Assembly: GCA_950295325.1 (NCBI GenBank)
Contig: OX485806.1
Location: 40,858,001 to 40,922,000, forward strand
DNA: 64,000 bases
Origin: Polytrichum commune
Taxonomy: Eukaryota > Streptophyta > Polytrichopsida > Polytrichales > Polytrichaceae
Direction of reading: 5' to 3'
A program made the position numbers and the translations under genes. Numbering within the stretch: position 1 is the first letter of the stretch; each line of letters opens with the position of its first letter. Below are positions 47,624-60,576 of the stretch, one piece after another. The notes below the pieces were generated by a model. It saw only the letters and a program-made list of their open reading frames with translations, made no database searches and was not told the origin of the DNA.

Positions 47624-49455
47624 ATATTACTTAGCACACACCCTAGCAATATTACATGTACTGTAAGCAAGGATAGGTCCACGCTGCATAGTCTATATAC
47701 TATGCATTTGCCTCCTACCATGCCATTTATTGTAAGGATGTCTTATATAGATTGGTTGACGAGTGAGTTAATTATGTATCAAATTGTAAGATTGTGTACT
47801 AATGTGGCTGGAGTCTAACCTTGGCTAAATTGGCACCAACCTTAATGATTTGATGTCATGAGAATTAATATCATGTGAACTCAACTACATTGCTAAGTAA
47901 TCTCAACTCCATACTAGCCCTCTCCTTGCATAAAAACATGTATTTGAGCTCCATGTTTCCGTATTTAACAAATTGTGTCAAAAGTGAACCTATCTAAGAC
48001 AAAGTCATTCTTAAAATGAACTTCTTGCATTAGTTGAATATCTTGAAGTTAGTGAAGATTAAAATTCAAATACATATCATGAATGACCTTGGATGCAAAT
48101 ACATAGATTGTAGTTTTGATCATCAATGTCACGTATAAGTAAAATTTTAATTTTCTCCTTGACATAAGACAAGGTTTCGAACCCATACATATATGATATA
48201 TAAATGAACTTGATGAAGCCAATATAGATTGTGTATTTGAGACCCCACATCCTTTAAGGGTTTTTCATTGCACAAACATAGCAACTTTGCTAAATCTAAC
48301 ATGGTTGCCTTTTCAATTGTGCAAGAAAATTTGATAATGAAATCACGAGGATCAACTCAATACCCACTGAAACCTCCATTCGCAATTGAGGACCTCGAGT
48401 GGACTTAACATGTTATCTTCGGAAACGGTCAATACAATACCATGAACTATGCAATCATAACACATCTAGTGCATAACACATCTGTAGATTTGGATTTGGT
48501 GCATAACACATTAGCAAATCTCATTTATATAACACATTAGCAAATCTCGTTTGCATAACACATTAGCAAATGTGGTGCATAACCAAAGAGATGGGACTAG
48601 GGAATGTTCCCAATGTCCGAGGATGGTTCGTGGCTCGAAGGATGATTAATGTCATTGGAGCTGACTATGCCCATGGTTCCGCGGTCAAGCAAGTTGTGGG
48701 CATCAGCATGGGCATGACCAAAATTTTTTGGTTTGGGCATTGATGCACGGGCCAAGGGCGGCAAATTCTTAGGCATACAAAGCTCGATAGGGGTGCTTTA
48801 GCATCTAGCCATTTCTACCACTAGTGAATCCCAAATTTCAATGCAGTCTTCATCACACCCATCACCCATCACATACTATTCTGCCTCACATAACACCCAA
48901 CAATTCGTCATTGAACAGAGGGAGATTAAATCCAAAAATCAAACTGCAAGAACTCGGTGAAGAATACTAACTCACATAACTCGAGGAGCAAGCATGTCCT
49001 TATCGGATTTAACTTGCCCGTAACCCTCCTGCAAGCTCAACCAACAACATAACCCAGGATTGGGCCAAGATCAATCAATGATGAAACAAGAATGTGCACC
49101 CTTAATTACATTCATCGTACGCTGATCTCTTCTGAACATGCTTGAATTTCGAGCCGAATAGGTTGGGACTCACCAACTCCAACTTGTTGAAGATTCGAGA
49201 AGTAGGTGAGGTATATGTGTAATGCCATGCCACCAAATTAAATGCATCGGCCAACTGTCCAACTTAATTTGGTGTAGTGCCAGTGCAAAAATCGGTCTCA
49301 TCTACTCACTGATCTCAGATCTGGCAACTTAGTTTAACTTCCATGTGATTACTTAGTTGGGTACATACATAGTTTGGATCAGCAAATTGCCAGGAATTGC
49401 ACCGATCAACTAATTGTTGCATCATTTTGTTTGGGGCCACTAATCCAAAGCAATG
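47624..49455. other. Intergenic; short direct repeats at 48455-48590
   Basis: GCATAACACATTAGCAAAT and variants (ATAACACATCT, TATAACACATTAGCAAATCT) recur five to six times between 48455 and 48590. No gene is recognised. Confidence 0.55.
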
Positions 49456-49708
49456 AGCAGGGGAATTCTAGAGGAACCTCACATTAATAAAGAGTACCGA
49501 AAGATCACAACATGCAGTAACTGGTAGGACTTGGAGACACTAGGATTTTGACCGATGAAGCTCAAAAATCGAGTCCCCGGAGCAGGGGAATTCTAGAGGA
49601 ACCTCACATTAATAAAGAAGACCGAAAGATCACAACATGCAGTAACTGCAGGTAGGACTTGGAGACACTAGGATTTTGACCGATGAAGCTCAAAAATCGA
49701 GTCCTTGG
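49456..49708 (+). repeat. Near-perfect 125-bp tandem duplication upstream of ascorbate oxidase
   Basis: 49456-49580 and 49581-49708 are almost identical. They share AGCAGGGGAATTCTAGAGGA, CACATTAATAAAGA, CCGAAAGATCACAACATGCA and TTTTGACCGATGAAGCTC. There are only a few differences, including a small insertion at GTAACTGCAGGTAGG, so the duplication is recent. Confidence 0.9.
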
Positions 49709-49751
49709 ACAGTGATCCAAAAAACTTAACCCTGCGCCAGTGCACATATTG

Positions 49752-49770
49752 CATCTATATATAGAGAGCA
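49752..49770 (+). promoter_or_regulatory. TATA box candidate for ascorbate oxidase
   Basis: TATATATA (49756-49763) followed by GAGAGCAGC lies about 380 bp before the start codon and just after the duplicated module. A 5' leader of about 350 nt would result. Confidence 0.4.
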
Positions 49771-50142
49771 GCTAATGTCAATCACGTCATATTGACTTTT
49801 GCGGTTGACATCAGTTTCAACGTGTTCTGTCAAAGGGGAGGTTATAGTAGGTATATCTACGTTTTACATTATTTAAAGTCAAAACATATGCACGCAGGCT
49901 TGCCAAAATCAGGGACGGAAGAACTCCAGGACACCCAGTAACTGAATTTCGAGGTTTTTCTCCAAATCGAGCTTCAACTTACAGTACGTAGATCGCGATT
50001 CGCCATTCGTGAGCTCGAAGGAGGAGGGGGAGGACTCGGCTACCCTAGCTTACCTTGGATCATATGGTTAAGGGCTCAACATGATCACATGTCCAGGGTA
50101 GTCTTGCAATTAAGTTAAGGTTGAAAGAAAGCGAAGCTTGTG

Positions 50143-53100
50143 ATGGCCATGGCCTTGGCCGAGAGATGGCAAGCTGTGCAGAGGTGTGTGCCTTACCTTA
50201 TGGTAGTAGTCTTGGTGCTGCGGCAAGTGGAAGCAGCTGTGGTGGAGTATGACTGGACTGTGGATTACGCTTCGGCAGCTCCAGATTGCGTGAGCAAGTT
50301 GGTGTTGTCCATCAACGGGGAATTTCCATCGCCAACCATCCACGCGGTGGAAGGTGACACCGTGGTGGTGAAGCTGACAAACGCTCTGGCTACAGAGGGC
50401 GTCGCCATTCATTGGCACGGGATTCACCAGGTATGAACCTTGAAAAGAATTCCAAATAGATTCACTCAATCTCTTCCGTTCACCTGATTCAAGAGATTAA
50501 TGATGACATATTGATTGCTGTGACCTTGAGAGAATTTTGAAATGGTGTGAATCGATTCCTTCCACCTGATTCAAGAGGTCGATGATAACTATTGTTGTGA
50601 ACATTGATATTTTTGAAATGGTTTGACCTAATCCTTCACCTGATTCAAAGAATTTGATCGATGATTATATTTTTTGTGAACCTTGACAATTTTCAAATGG
50701 TTTGAATCCATCCCTCCACAAGATTCAAGAGATCGATGATGACATATTGATTGCTGTGAACCTTGAGAAATTTGAAATGGTTTGATTCAATCCCTTTCAC
50801 CTGATTCAAGAGGTCGATGATAACTATTGTCGTGACCTATTGAAAATTGTAATGCTATGATGATGACACATAGTTGTGAACTTTGAAACTTTTGAATAGT
50901 CTGAATTGATACCTTGACCTGATTCAAGAGGTTGATGATAACATTTTGTGGTGGAATTCTGTAAAATTTCAGAGGAAAACTCCTTTCTACGATGGCGTCC
51001 CATTCGTATCGCAATGCCCGATCAACCCCGGCGAGACTTTTACTTACAGATTTAAGGTTGACAGGGTAAGTGCTAAAGACTCGTAGATCTTGGGCTTGTA
51101 TCTCCTACCGCCAATTTGATCCATTCTCTAATCTCGGGACCTAAACCTCTGCTTCGTAGAATCCTCTTCGCTAGTGTCCTTGTAAAATTGATGCGGAGTT
51201 TGACCACTCGGTGGATTTCTTCCAAGAGCAGGCCGGAACCTACTTCTACCATGGACACTTCGGAATGCAACGTACGGCTGGCCTCGTCGGATCCCTTATC
51301 GTCTCCTTGCCACAGGACAAACCTGAGCTATTTTCCTATGACTCTGAGATCAGCATCGTCCTCAATGACTGGTGGCACAAGAGCATCTACGACCAAGAGC
51401 TTGGGCTCAACACTATCCCCTTCATATTCGTAGGAGAGCCACAGGTATGTCGAACCAGCTACCGAGATAGACTCCCAGAAGATAGATCTGAGATGTCTCG
51501 ATCGAAGTGCTACCAAGGCAGACTGCATATATATATGTCCGTGTCTTTGTCTGTGGACATTGTTGTGATGATTTACAATTGTGAGGATTTCATTGAAACT
51601 TGTGTTCGATCAAGGGGCTTACGAGTGGGTTGTGTGGATGATGTGCAGTCTTTACTGATTAATGGCCGCGGGAAGTACAACTGCTCATCAATTGCCAACG
51701 TTCTGTCGACCTCGCCGGACTGCCTGAGTTGCAACGCCACCAGCCCGAACTGCGCACCGTTCGTACTGCCAGTTATTCACGGCAAGACCTACCGCCTGCG
51801 CCTCGCTAACGTCGCTTCCTTGTCCTCCCTCAACTTCATTCTCGAGGTTTGTGTATAATCTTCCTCCTCTAATTCTGGTAAGTTAATAGTACAGTGTTCA
51901 TCGATCCTCGTTGAGCGTGTGGATGACGCAGAAAACTGCTGTCTCTGCACACTGTATGTCCTTCGTCGACAATGGCAGCTCGCCTTTTAAATATTCTCCG
52001 ACATTTTGCAATGGAGTGTTCTGATCATTGTACAACCTCGAAGTGAACATCGAATTAGCTGCAAGCTCTTGCAGCATACACTCGTATCTGAATCGAAAAT
52101 GGGTGGAAACGATCTCTTTTGTTAAACTCCAGGGCGATGACATTGACGTCAAGGTAAGTTTCAATGACATGTGTCAGTGAGTTTACGGCGAGGTTGCAGT
52201 CTGATTACAGGATCACTTGTCTCTCCGGGACTTTATCCGACAGACGATTCTACTCGTACTAAACTTGTGACCTCGTATTAGCACCAAAATTTGCAAGTGA
52301 TCGCTCCTAACCTGCTATACAAGGTAACAGAATAGTGCATTCAAATTAAGTTAAATCAATCTATGTTGTGCCTCCGAGGTTTCAAAAGCGGAGCTGTTTG
52401 ATAAAAAATCAGCGCGAAGTATTTCTTTAAACTCCATAGGCTTTGCCATTGACTTTACGGTGAGTTTGAAAGAATGGTCATGTCGCGAAGTTGGAGGTTG
52501 ATTCTAACCGTACTATATTACTGACCTCGAAGTAACATCAGATTTCCATACCATGCCTGCTATCCAAAGTACCAGATATCTATACGGTGTGATACAAGAT
52601 TTTTACTGAGATCCATTATATCAATCTTTAAATCTCTTGTTTGCAACTGATCGTTCCGTACCTGCCAATATCTCAAACTTTAAGTTCCTTGTTTGCAATT
52701 GATACACAGGGGCACAATTTGACTGTAATGCAAGCGGATGCGCGCTACGTTGAGCCCTATACAGTCGATAACCTCGACACCTACTCCGGGCAAACCTACG
52801 ACGTGCTCTTCACCGCTAACCAAGACGCATCCAAGAACTACTGGATGGCCGTGAACGTCCGAGGCAGGAAACCTGCAACTCCAACCGGCCTCGGAATCTT
52901 GCAGTACTTGCCTAACCCTGACCTTCCAAGCACTCCTGCTCCCGTGAGCCCGCTCTGGAACGACACCGCCACCAGCATCGCACACGCGAAGCTCATTCTC
53001 GCCAAAATTGGATCCGAACCGGCACCGCCGAAGAAGTCCAGCCGCACGGTGGTGATTCTGGCCACGCAGAACAAGATCGATGGCCACATCAAGTGGGCGC

Positions 53101-53657
53101 TCAACAACATCTCCTACATTCATAGACCTACTCCCGTTCTGGCAGCTTTGAAGTACAACATGAATGGTGCCTTCGACTCTTCCCCGCCCCCCAACTTCCC
53201 TGTTATGAATTACGACGTTTTCTCACCACCTCCGAACAACTCCGTGAACGCAACCTACGGCAGCCCGGTGTATATCTTTAAGGAGAACAGCGTGGTGGAT
53301 GTGATTATACAGAATGCAAATACCTTGACACCGAATAACAGCGAGTATCACCCCTGGCACTTCCATGGCCATGACTTCTGGGTGCTCGGCTATGGCAGGG
53401 GCTCATATGACTCCAAGGTGGACGCCGCGACTTTCAACCTTGTCAATCCACCGTTGAGAAACACTGTTACCGTCTTCCCTTATGGTTGGGTAGCCATTCG
53501 GTATGTTGCGGACAACCCTGGCGCGTGGCCTTTCCATTGCCATATCCAGCCGCACTTCACCATGGGCATGGGGACTGTCTTCGCTGAAGGCGTCCACGAC
53601 ATCCCCACGCTTCCTACTGAAACATTAGGCTGTGGCCTCACCAAGCACAAATTCTAG
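50143..53657 (+). CDS. AAO: L-ascorbate oxidase (apoplastic multicopper oxidase), 5 exons
   Basis: Exons: 50143-50430, 50973-51065, 51232-51444, 51649-51846, 52710-53657 (stop TAG), all GT-AG and phase 0, giving 579 residues. The enzyme oxidises ascorbate with O2 in the apoplast. Residues 1 to about 32 look like a secretory signal (hydrophobic run near 18-27). Three cupredoxin domains follow. All four copper-binding motifs are visible: HWHG at 90, HGH at 134, HPWHFHGH at 478 and HCHIQPH at 540. The type-1 site has Cys541, His546 and an axial Met551, as in ascorbate oxidase rather than plant laccase. Other family signatures are NDWWHKS, LLINGRGKYNC and NPGETFTYRF. The ATG at 50143 is preferred to the GTG just before it. 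The final exon codes for 315 residues. Intron 1 holds a minisatellite and the 3' end is triplicated downstream. A laccase is less likely because of the axial Met and the C-terminus. Confidence 0.95.
50455..50945 (+). repeat. Minisatellite in ascorbate oxidase intron 1
   Basis: Six to seven degenerate units of about 75 bp, each with CACCTGATTCAAGAG, GATCGATGATRA, GTGAACCTTGA and TTTGAAATGGTTTGA. It fills nearly the whole intron. Confidence 0.75.
52034..52705 (+). repeat. Degenerate internal repeats in ascorbate oxidase intron 4
   Basis: Units of about 250-300 bp share GACCTCGAAGTRACATC or a variant, CCTGCTATMCAA, GCCATTGACTTTACGGTGAG versus GACATTGACGTCAAGGTAAG, and TTTGCAASTGATCG. The words resemble splice borders and flanks but give no conserved protein. 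Confidence 0.5.
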
Positions 53658-54870
53658 GGGACACCTATCCGATCAAAGTGATTCAAAGAATTGCATTGGT
53701 GAGATCGATGTCTCACCTTCAGACTAGCTTCTTGCAATCCATGCAGAATCGGAGCAGAATTAGTAAGTAAGTAGGATCCAAAAGCTCATTTAAGAGTGGG
53801 GACCACAAGCAAGCATGCATCGAGGTGCTTGAATCGTTCCTGCTCCGAGCGCTCGAAGCAGGATTTGCATCATCGTTGTATAACGATGGGACGTTAATAT
53901 CATTCATTTAATTCATCCGCGAGTTGGAATTTGATTAGATCACCATGCAGGTTTGATTAGAAACAGCTTTGTAATCTATCGGGACTTTGCAATTCTTGGG
54001 GATTTTACATTTATAAATGTCTAGACTGCGGCCTCAACAAGCTCTAATGGACGTAAATCTTGTTCAAAGCGGTTTGAAGAAGTTCTCTGGTGAGATTAGT
54101 CTCTCACCTCCAGACGCAGCTTCTTGCAATCCATCGAGAATTGCAGCGTTCTTAGGAAGTAGGCTCCAGAAAATTATCATAGAGTTGAGATCACAAGTGA
54201 GCAGACATCGACATGCTTAAACTGTTCGTTGTTGTAAAACGATGGGACGTTAATACCATTCATCCATCCATTCGCAAGTTGGAGTTTGATTCGATCACAA
54301 TGCACGGAGTCACTATGAGCAAGAAACAGATTCGTAACCTATAGGCACTTGTAGAAGATCGGATCAGATCAGATTTGTTTCCTTCATTAATTTGGTACAG
54401 AATCTGGTTTTTTGCATAATGAACTGAGAATTCAGAAAAATCTTTCTGAGGTTTTTTCCATTCATACGAGTACGTATGTCACACGAAACCCCAGGCTGCG
54501 GCCTCACCAAGAACAAGCACTAATAGACGTAAATCTGGTGCACACCGACTCAAAGAATTGCATTGGTGAGATTGATCTCTCACCTCCAGAAACAGCTTTT
54601 TGCAATCCATGCAGAACCGCAGCATTCTTCGGACGCAGGATCCAAAAGGTGAGATCACAAGTGAGTTGGAGATCATAACTGAGCATACATCGAGAGGCTT
54701 GAATTGTTTCGCGCTCCGAGCAGGATTGGCTTCATCGTTGTTAAACAATGGGACGTTAATTCCGATCATTCATTCGCCAGTTGGAGTTCGATTAAATAAT
54801 GCATTGATCAGGCAGTCACTGAAGTAATGAGCAAGAATCCAGAGCATCGTAACATCTTGGCACTTGCAGA
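53628..54870 (+). repeat. Triplicated 3' end of the ascorbate oxidase gene
   Basis: Three tandem copies begin at about 53628 (the real gene end), 54024 and 54494. Each starts with the last codons (TGYGGCCTCAMCAAG) and a stop. Each continues through CACCTCCAGA, TTCTTGCAATCCAT, GATGGGACGTTAAT and GTTGGAGTTYGATT. The second and third copies read CGLNKL-stop and CGLTKNKH-stop. Confidence 0.85.
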
Positions 54871-56212
54871 GAAGAGATCAGATTTGTTCGACACATTCTG
54901 ACGCTGCACCTGGTTCACAACCGACAGCTCATCCAAGAGCAGAAGGGTTATCAGAACTCATCACATATTTTCATCCATGCAGGCATGGTTTCATCCATAA
55001 TTCTCAAAGAGCTGATTGGTTATGTTCAATAATTAGCTTGGCGAAGTGGATGACTAATTGCTTCCGCAGTTCGTCATTCACTCTCCTCTCACTGGTTATC
55101 TAGTCCTATGAACTATCAACTGAACATTCATTCTTTTTGTATGGCATGATTTACATCTTAGTTTTCAACTTTGTCAAGAGTTGTTGCCCTAATCTTCTGG
55201 TTTTCTTGAAAACATGTTACATTTGTGTAATGGATTTCAAATTTTGCATATAGTTAATTGAACATTAAAGATCTAATCAACACAAAATGTTGTTTAATTA
55301 TCATTAGACCGTCTCTTCATATTATACTCGAGGATCCTACCATGTAATCCAACATGTTGTGATTTTTAATTGGGTCTTGCTCCTGTCATTCTTAAATATC
55401 AAAATGTTCCGTTGTGAGATGGAGTTTTCGTAAACTGGGGGCACTGGAAGTGGAGGATAAGACTATCACCTTTTGGTTGTCGATAAAATTTGACCATGTG
55501 ATTTACCAGAGAGAGGAATTGCCAACTGCACGTGAACTTGAGCGGCCATGCATATAGTTGTCCTTAATGAACAGTTAATATGACTCCCCAAAATGTGGTC
55601 TAAGAATAACATCTATAAATATTGCTCAACTCTTAAATGCCCATGATCCAAGTCTCAAATCACTCACAATTGCACTCCAAAATGAGGAATGACTTTTGAC
55701 AATCCTCACATGCAATCCAAAAATGACCTTTGCCATCCAACCACATGGTTGGGCGGGTCTCGTAATCAGAATTGCTATCCCAAAGACTTCATTATATTGT
55801 ACAAATGACTAAATAATGGCAACGTACGAGGTGGTCATTATGGACAACCGCATGGGAAAATTGAAGACTTTAAAAGTTATCTAATTGCTATTTCTAACCA
55901 ATAGGTATAATTTGTTAAGAGGCATTTCTTTGCCTAAAGATCACATTCGTTCATATAGGTAGAGAATTGCACATCCAATCATCTCAATTTAACAATCCCA
56001 ACAATGAATGTCGAAAGCATATAATATTAGATAAAAAATATTGCTTGTTCATATGTCATTTAGCTCCAATCACTACTCTCATTTGTCATTTCGCCATTCT
56101 AACATTAAAAGAAAAAGTGTAATGATTTCTCACACCAAAAGATTACTCAAGTTGACCAAAAGAAAAACCGTCACTAGGATGTGACATTTCAAGGCTTTTT
56201 AAAAACATTTTA
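54871..56212. other. Intergenic, no gene recognised
   Basis: AT-rich sequence after the triplicated region. No coding signal or terminal repeats were seen. Confidence 0.5.
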
Positions 56213-56724
56213 GAGCCGCTTTACACACAAACCACGAGCCGTGACCATGAAATCTAAAAGCCCTTGAAAATCATCCAAAGGCCGTACCATGAAAAATAGA
56301 AATCCAATTTTGTAATTGATGGGCCCTCAAGCTTAGTGTAAAGTGTAAGTGGACTAAGTTGAGGGACCACAACATATTTTATGGTCGATCCAAAACAACA
56401 GGTAGTCCAGGACCCCATCATTGCAACATAATATGTCTAGAAGCCAATGGCAATTTCAATTGCTTACCACGTCCCCTAGCTTTATGTTAAACTCGCCTCT
56501 TACTGATGAGCCTGACATAATTTTCCATTTGACAATGAAACCTCATCCGCTTAATGCCACATAGGATGCCATGTAATTTTTTCATCCATTCAAATGATTT
56601 CTTTGATCCCTGAAGCCTCCAGGGTCTAGCGTAAAGTGAACATGGACGTCTCCGGCTTTTCAACCAATCACATAATTTGTATACTATGGGTCAAGGGCCC
56701 TCAAGCTCAAGTGTACAGTGACCC
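56213..56724. mobile_element. Harbinger/Tourist-like MITE
   Basis: It starts GAGCCGCTTTACACACAAAC and ends GTGTACAGTGACCC, with TTA at both borders (56210-56212, 56725-56727). It shares CCGTGACCATGA, AAGGCCGTACCATG and TCAAGCT words with the element at 60577. No transposase. Confidence 0.65.
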
Positions 56725-58291
56725 TTAATTAGTATAACCACAAACATTAAACTCGGTAACATGAACTAATCATGGATGAAAAAGCCCTTTCATCCAGGGG
56801 GTAGACTGGGATACTCACCTTCATTCATCATCTGTGGGTTGCCATTAAGAGCAAATTCCTGTTATACTGGTACATGTACTCAACATTCATGGCAATCATC
56901 GATGAAGTTAAGGACCCCAAAAGCCAACTTACAGTCAATACATGCAATGAGACTGCAGCAAGAAAATCGGATTACTATCGTAGTACGATGGATGAATGAT
57001 CGACAACATTTCATCCGTACTTTGGGATGAATGTACTTCCCATGGATGAATGGCTAGAGCCTCTTCCATGGTGTCTAGGGATACTCGACTCCTTTAAGGA
57101 AGTTGAGAATCACACCATTACATATCCATCATGGGGGCTAGGTATTTGCCATGCATTATTCCTCTTTTATTTCAAGCTTCTCTTACAAAATGAATAATGC
57201 TCAGGCTAAGTATTGTTCATAATCTGATGTTTAGATTGGAAGCTGCTAAATGGATTGGAAATTTTACCAACAGTTTGGAAAACTTGGCATAGACATTGAA
57301 AACTGGTTTGGTTATTAAATTTCAAATAATACCATTGGTTTGCATTATCATTATGCTAGCCAACTATAGCATCTTGCATGTTAGCCATGTGTTAAAAGGT
57401 CTGTTGGACTTGTTCCCATATGTACTTTGGACTCCCCCCCCCCTTTAGAAAGGGTCTAGGGGTAGTAGGTTATGTAAAGTTATGACAAATTTGACCATTT
57501 ATAGCCTTCTTTAAATTTTAAGTTTAACCGGTTTGACTTCAAAAAATGAAACATGAAAAATCAAAGCATTTCAGTGAGACCTAGTCTAAATGATCTTACT
57601 TTCCATCTACAGTTTGATTTCCTAACACCTACCAAGGGTTAATTATAAAACTTGCATCCCCTATAGGTCGGTTGTTAGTTTATCCCAATTTAAGTTCACA
57701 AGATTAATTTCAGTTTGATCTTACTTTGATCTAGGGGTTGATTGACTTGCAAACAAATCTTTGATTCTATAATTCCGTAGCTTGATAGCAAGTCTAACGG
57801 AAAATAATTCAAAATAATTCAACCTATTTTTTTTGGAAATTATTGGCTAGATGACCTAAATGAAAGAAAAAATAATCATCAAAATGCCTAAATGTTTTGA
57901 AATTTAGTGCATTGAAAGCTTGACCCAAGGTCATGAATGAATGGAAAATAAGTTACAATACATGGATTTGTATGTAGGATATGCTATGTGCCTAAATGAA
58001 TATTAAATGTACATGTACTAATTTGCCTAATTTTTCATAATTTTTTTTCAAACTGCCTAAGCTTGTTCTTAATTAATTGATGATTGGGCAAATTTTCCCC
58101 AACCTGTTATAAATCTACAATAGTAAGCAATGTTTTGACCCCCCCCCCCCCCACCACCCCCCCAAATTCACCCTCCCCCTCAATAGGTGTTCTTATTATG
58201 CACTCTGGGAAGTTTGTTTCTACTAGAGCCCCTTCATTTGCAATGAGCCTCACTTCAAGACCACGAAATTTGAACCCTAGTGAAGTTAAGG
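56725..58291. other. Intergenic, no gene recognised
   Basis: Contains a C14 run at 58139-58152 followed by further C tracts. 57840-58130 weakly resembles 4440-4740 (GCCTAA words and TTAATTAATT before an AACCTG end). No gene. Confidence 0.5.
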
Positions 58292-59823
58292 CATGCGGGT
58301 GTTATTCGGTTCCTTTTCTTAATCAAACACGTATACTTAATTGGTGTGTGTTTAGGTGAGGATCGAAGAGCAAAGTCCATAAAGACACGTGTTTAGAAAA
58401 GATTGGACTATGTCTTTCAAGTTTTTAGAGTACTCCACACTCGATAATGATCATAATCGAGAGAATCTATGCATCCAGTTAAGAAATCAACCAACACATA
58501 CTTCCGATAACAATAACTAAATAAGGGAAGGTCCAAATTTCAATATGATTTTTGCTAATATTTCATCATAGACTTGTTAATGCAACACAAGTCTTGTTAT
58601 GTAAACGTAATCAACAAAAATTGGAGAACATGAAAACAAACCCATAAATACCCACTACCTTTGTAGGTTCTCGACGAATGAAGGATCTCCTAAACAACAC
58701 CGCCCCTTCCTTATCATTTAGGTAGACACTAGAAGGAAATCAAGTGGCCTTATAGACCACATAGCTACCAATAACACATTAATGTAAACACCTTGGCCTA
58801 GCAAACAAATGTGATTTTGGCCTTTCATTGCTTTGTACTTACTTTGAAAGAGAGAAAAAAAAACCCATGAAGACCGGTCAACTTTTGATTAGATGTTGAT
58901 GTATCATGTGTGGGCTAGAAGTACTTTTAAGATCTTATTAGACGGCCCAAGAGTAGCCTAGGACCGCCTATGGAGATGGATGGTAGGACAAGAGCAAGTA
59001 TGTCATGTTGGATTGTTTGAGATCTTAAGGTATGTGGGTGTTATTCGGTTTGTTGGCTTTGTTTGTAGGACATAGACTATGCATCAACTTCTTCATTTCA
59101 AGAGCAAATTTCCTACCCACTTTGTGTTCACACTTGGACGTTACTTGTTCTTGTTATTTTTGGTCCACTATATTTAATGTGGATGTTAAGTATAGTTTAT
59201 ATATAAGTGCTCTCTAAAATGCATTGAAAGAAATCTAGTTAACTATAGTTATTTTGGCAGTTCTTGATTATTTATTTTTAAAATTTCGGGTTATAAATGA
59301 GTAGCTTCAATCCTTGACCCGTATTTGAGAAGAAGGTGCACAAAATCCAAGAAAGGTTTGGTATAGTGAATAGCCATGAATTGGCATGAGCAAAGTGGAC
59401 AACTACAATTGTAGTCTTTCATAATAAAGGACAAAGCCTCACGGTTCTACTGTTTTCTTGTTTTTCATGTTTTCCAACTTCTAATGATTAGATTTATACA
59501 AAGAAAGAAAGAAAGAAATAGGCCTTGTGTTGCATTAGCAAGTCCACGATGAAGCATCAACAGAAGTAATATTGAACATCAAACCTCCCCTCATTTAGTT
59601 ATGATCATTGAAAGTGCACATTTGTTGACTAAATACACAAGTCTTTCCAATGGCATTCATTGTTGAGTGTAGAGTAGTTAATAGTTTTGGAAGATGTAGT
59701 CCAATCTTTTTATAAACCTGTGCCTTTTATGGTGCTTGCTCTTTGATCCTCACCGAACCACATTCTGATCAAATATAGAGGTCCGTTTAAGAAGAGGGAC
59801 CAAATAACACCCGCATACCTTCT
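58292..59823. repeat. Inverted pair of R1-like segments, about 1.28 kb apart
   Basis: 58292-58414 is the inverted counterpart of 59700-59823. Shared words include TAGTCCAATCTTTTYTA, CTTTGATCCTCACC or its variant, and AATAACACCCGCAT. The spacer has an AAAG microsatellite near 59500 and no gene. Confidence 0.65.
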
Positions 59824-59869
59824 TCAAACACTCTCCATGTAAGGGATGGCCATAGCCACCTTGAAATTA

Positions 59870-60476
59870 TTAATTGATAAAATGAATTGAAAGATGATTT
59901 TGAACTTGCTTAATAGATTATCATGTGATTGAAGCTAAGTGCAAATCTAAGAGAAGAATTTTTTTCACAAAGGGTAATTAATGAAAATTGAAATCAAACT
60001 ATGAATGAAACCTTGAGTAAGTAATGAATTTAAGCCTACTAAGGATATCGTTCCAAACTATTGTCCAAAACTATGGCTCGGGTTATTGCCACAATTAAAC
60101 ATTATATGAATAACTTGTGACCACTTGTGAAATGCAACTAGAAATCATCTAGAAATATAAGAATGGACAATGGTTTGGCACATATCTAACTTGTTGTGCA
60201 CCATAGTTTTGGGAACTCAAAGGAGGATGTCCTTCAGTTAGTCCAGGTAAGGACAATGAATGGATAAACTCATCAAATCAAAGATAAAGTAATTAATCCA
60301 TTGACCTACATGGTTTTCCTACAATAGTTCATGGTATATTAAATTATCATTCAATTAAGGAAAGGTTATGTTTCACACTGGGGCACCCTTGGCGTTGGTT
60401 ATACGACATTACTGACACTCAAAAGTCAATTAATGAGTTGAGACTCCCTGCATTGAAATCCATGGTATAGCAAGTT
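59870..60476 (+). repeat. Dispersed repeat R2, copy 2
   Basis: The partner of 3396-4016 in the same orientation; it ends with TTGAAATCCATGGTATAG. Confidence 0.7.
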
Positions 60477-60576
60477 GTTCAGTTATTCCTTGTATCTCTA
60501 CTAAAAATAATATTTTTCCTTGAATATGGTATGGTTGATTCCCTAGAGTTTTGATTACAAATTAGTACAATATTTA

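Noticed and set aside
48455-48590. CRISPR-like spaced repeats
   Set aside because: Short degenerate direct repeats in plant DNA with no regular spacers.
52680-53123. 147-codon minus-strand ORF inside ascorbate oxidase
   Set aside because: Shadow of the GC-rich last exon; the sense strand has the full copper-site signatures.
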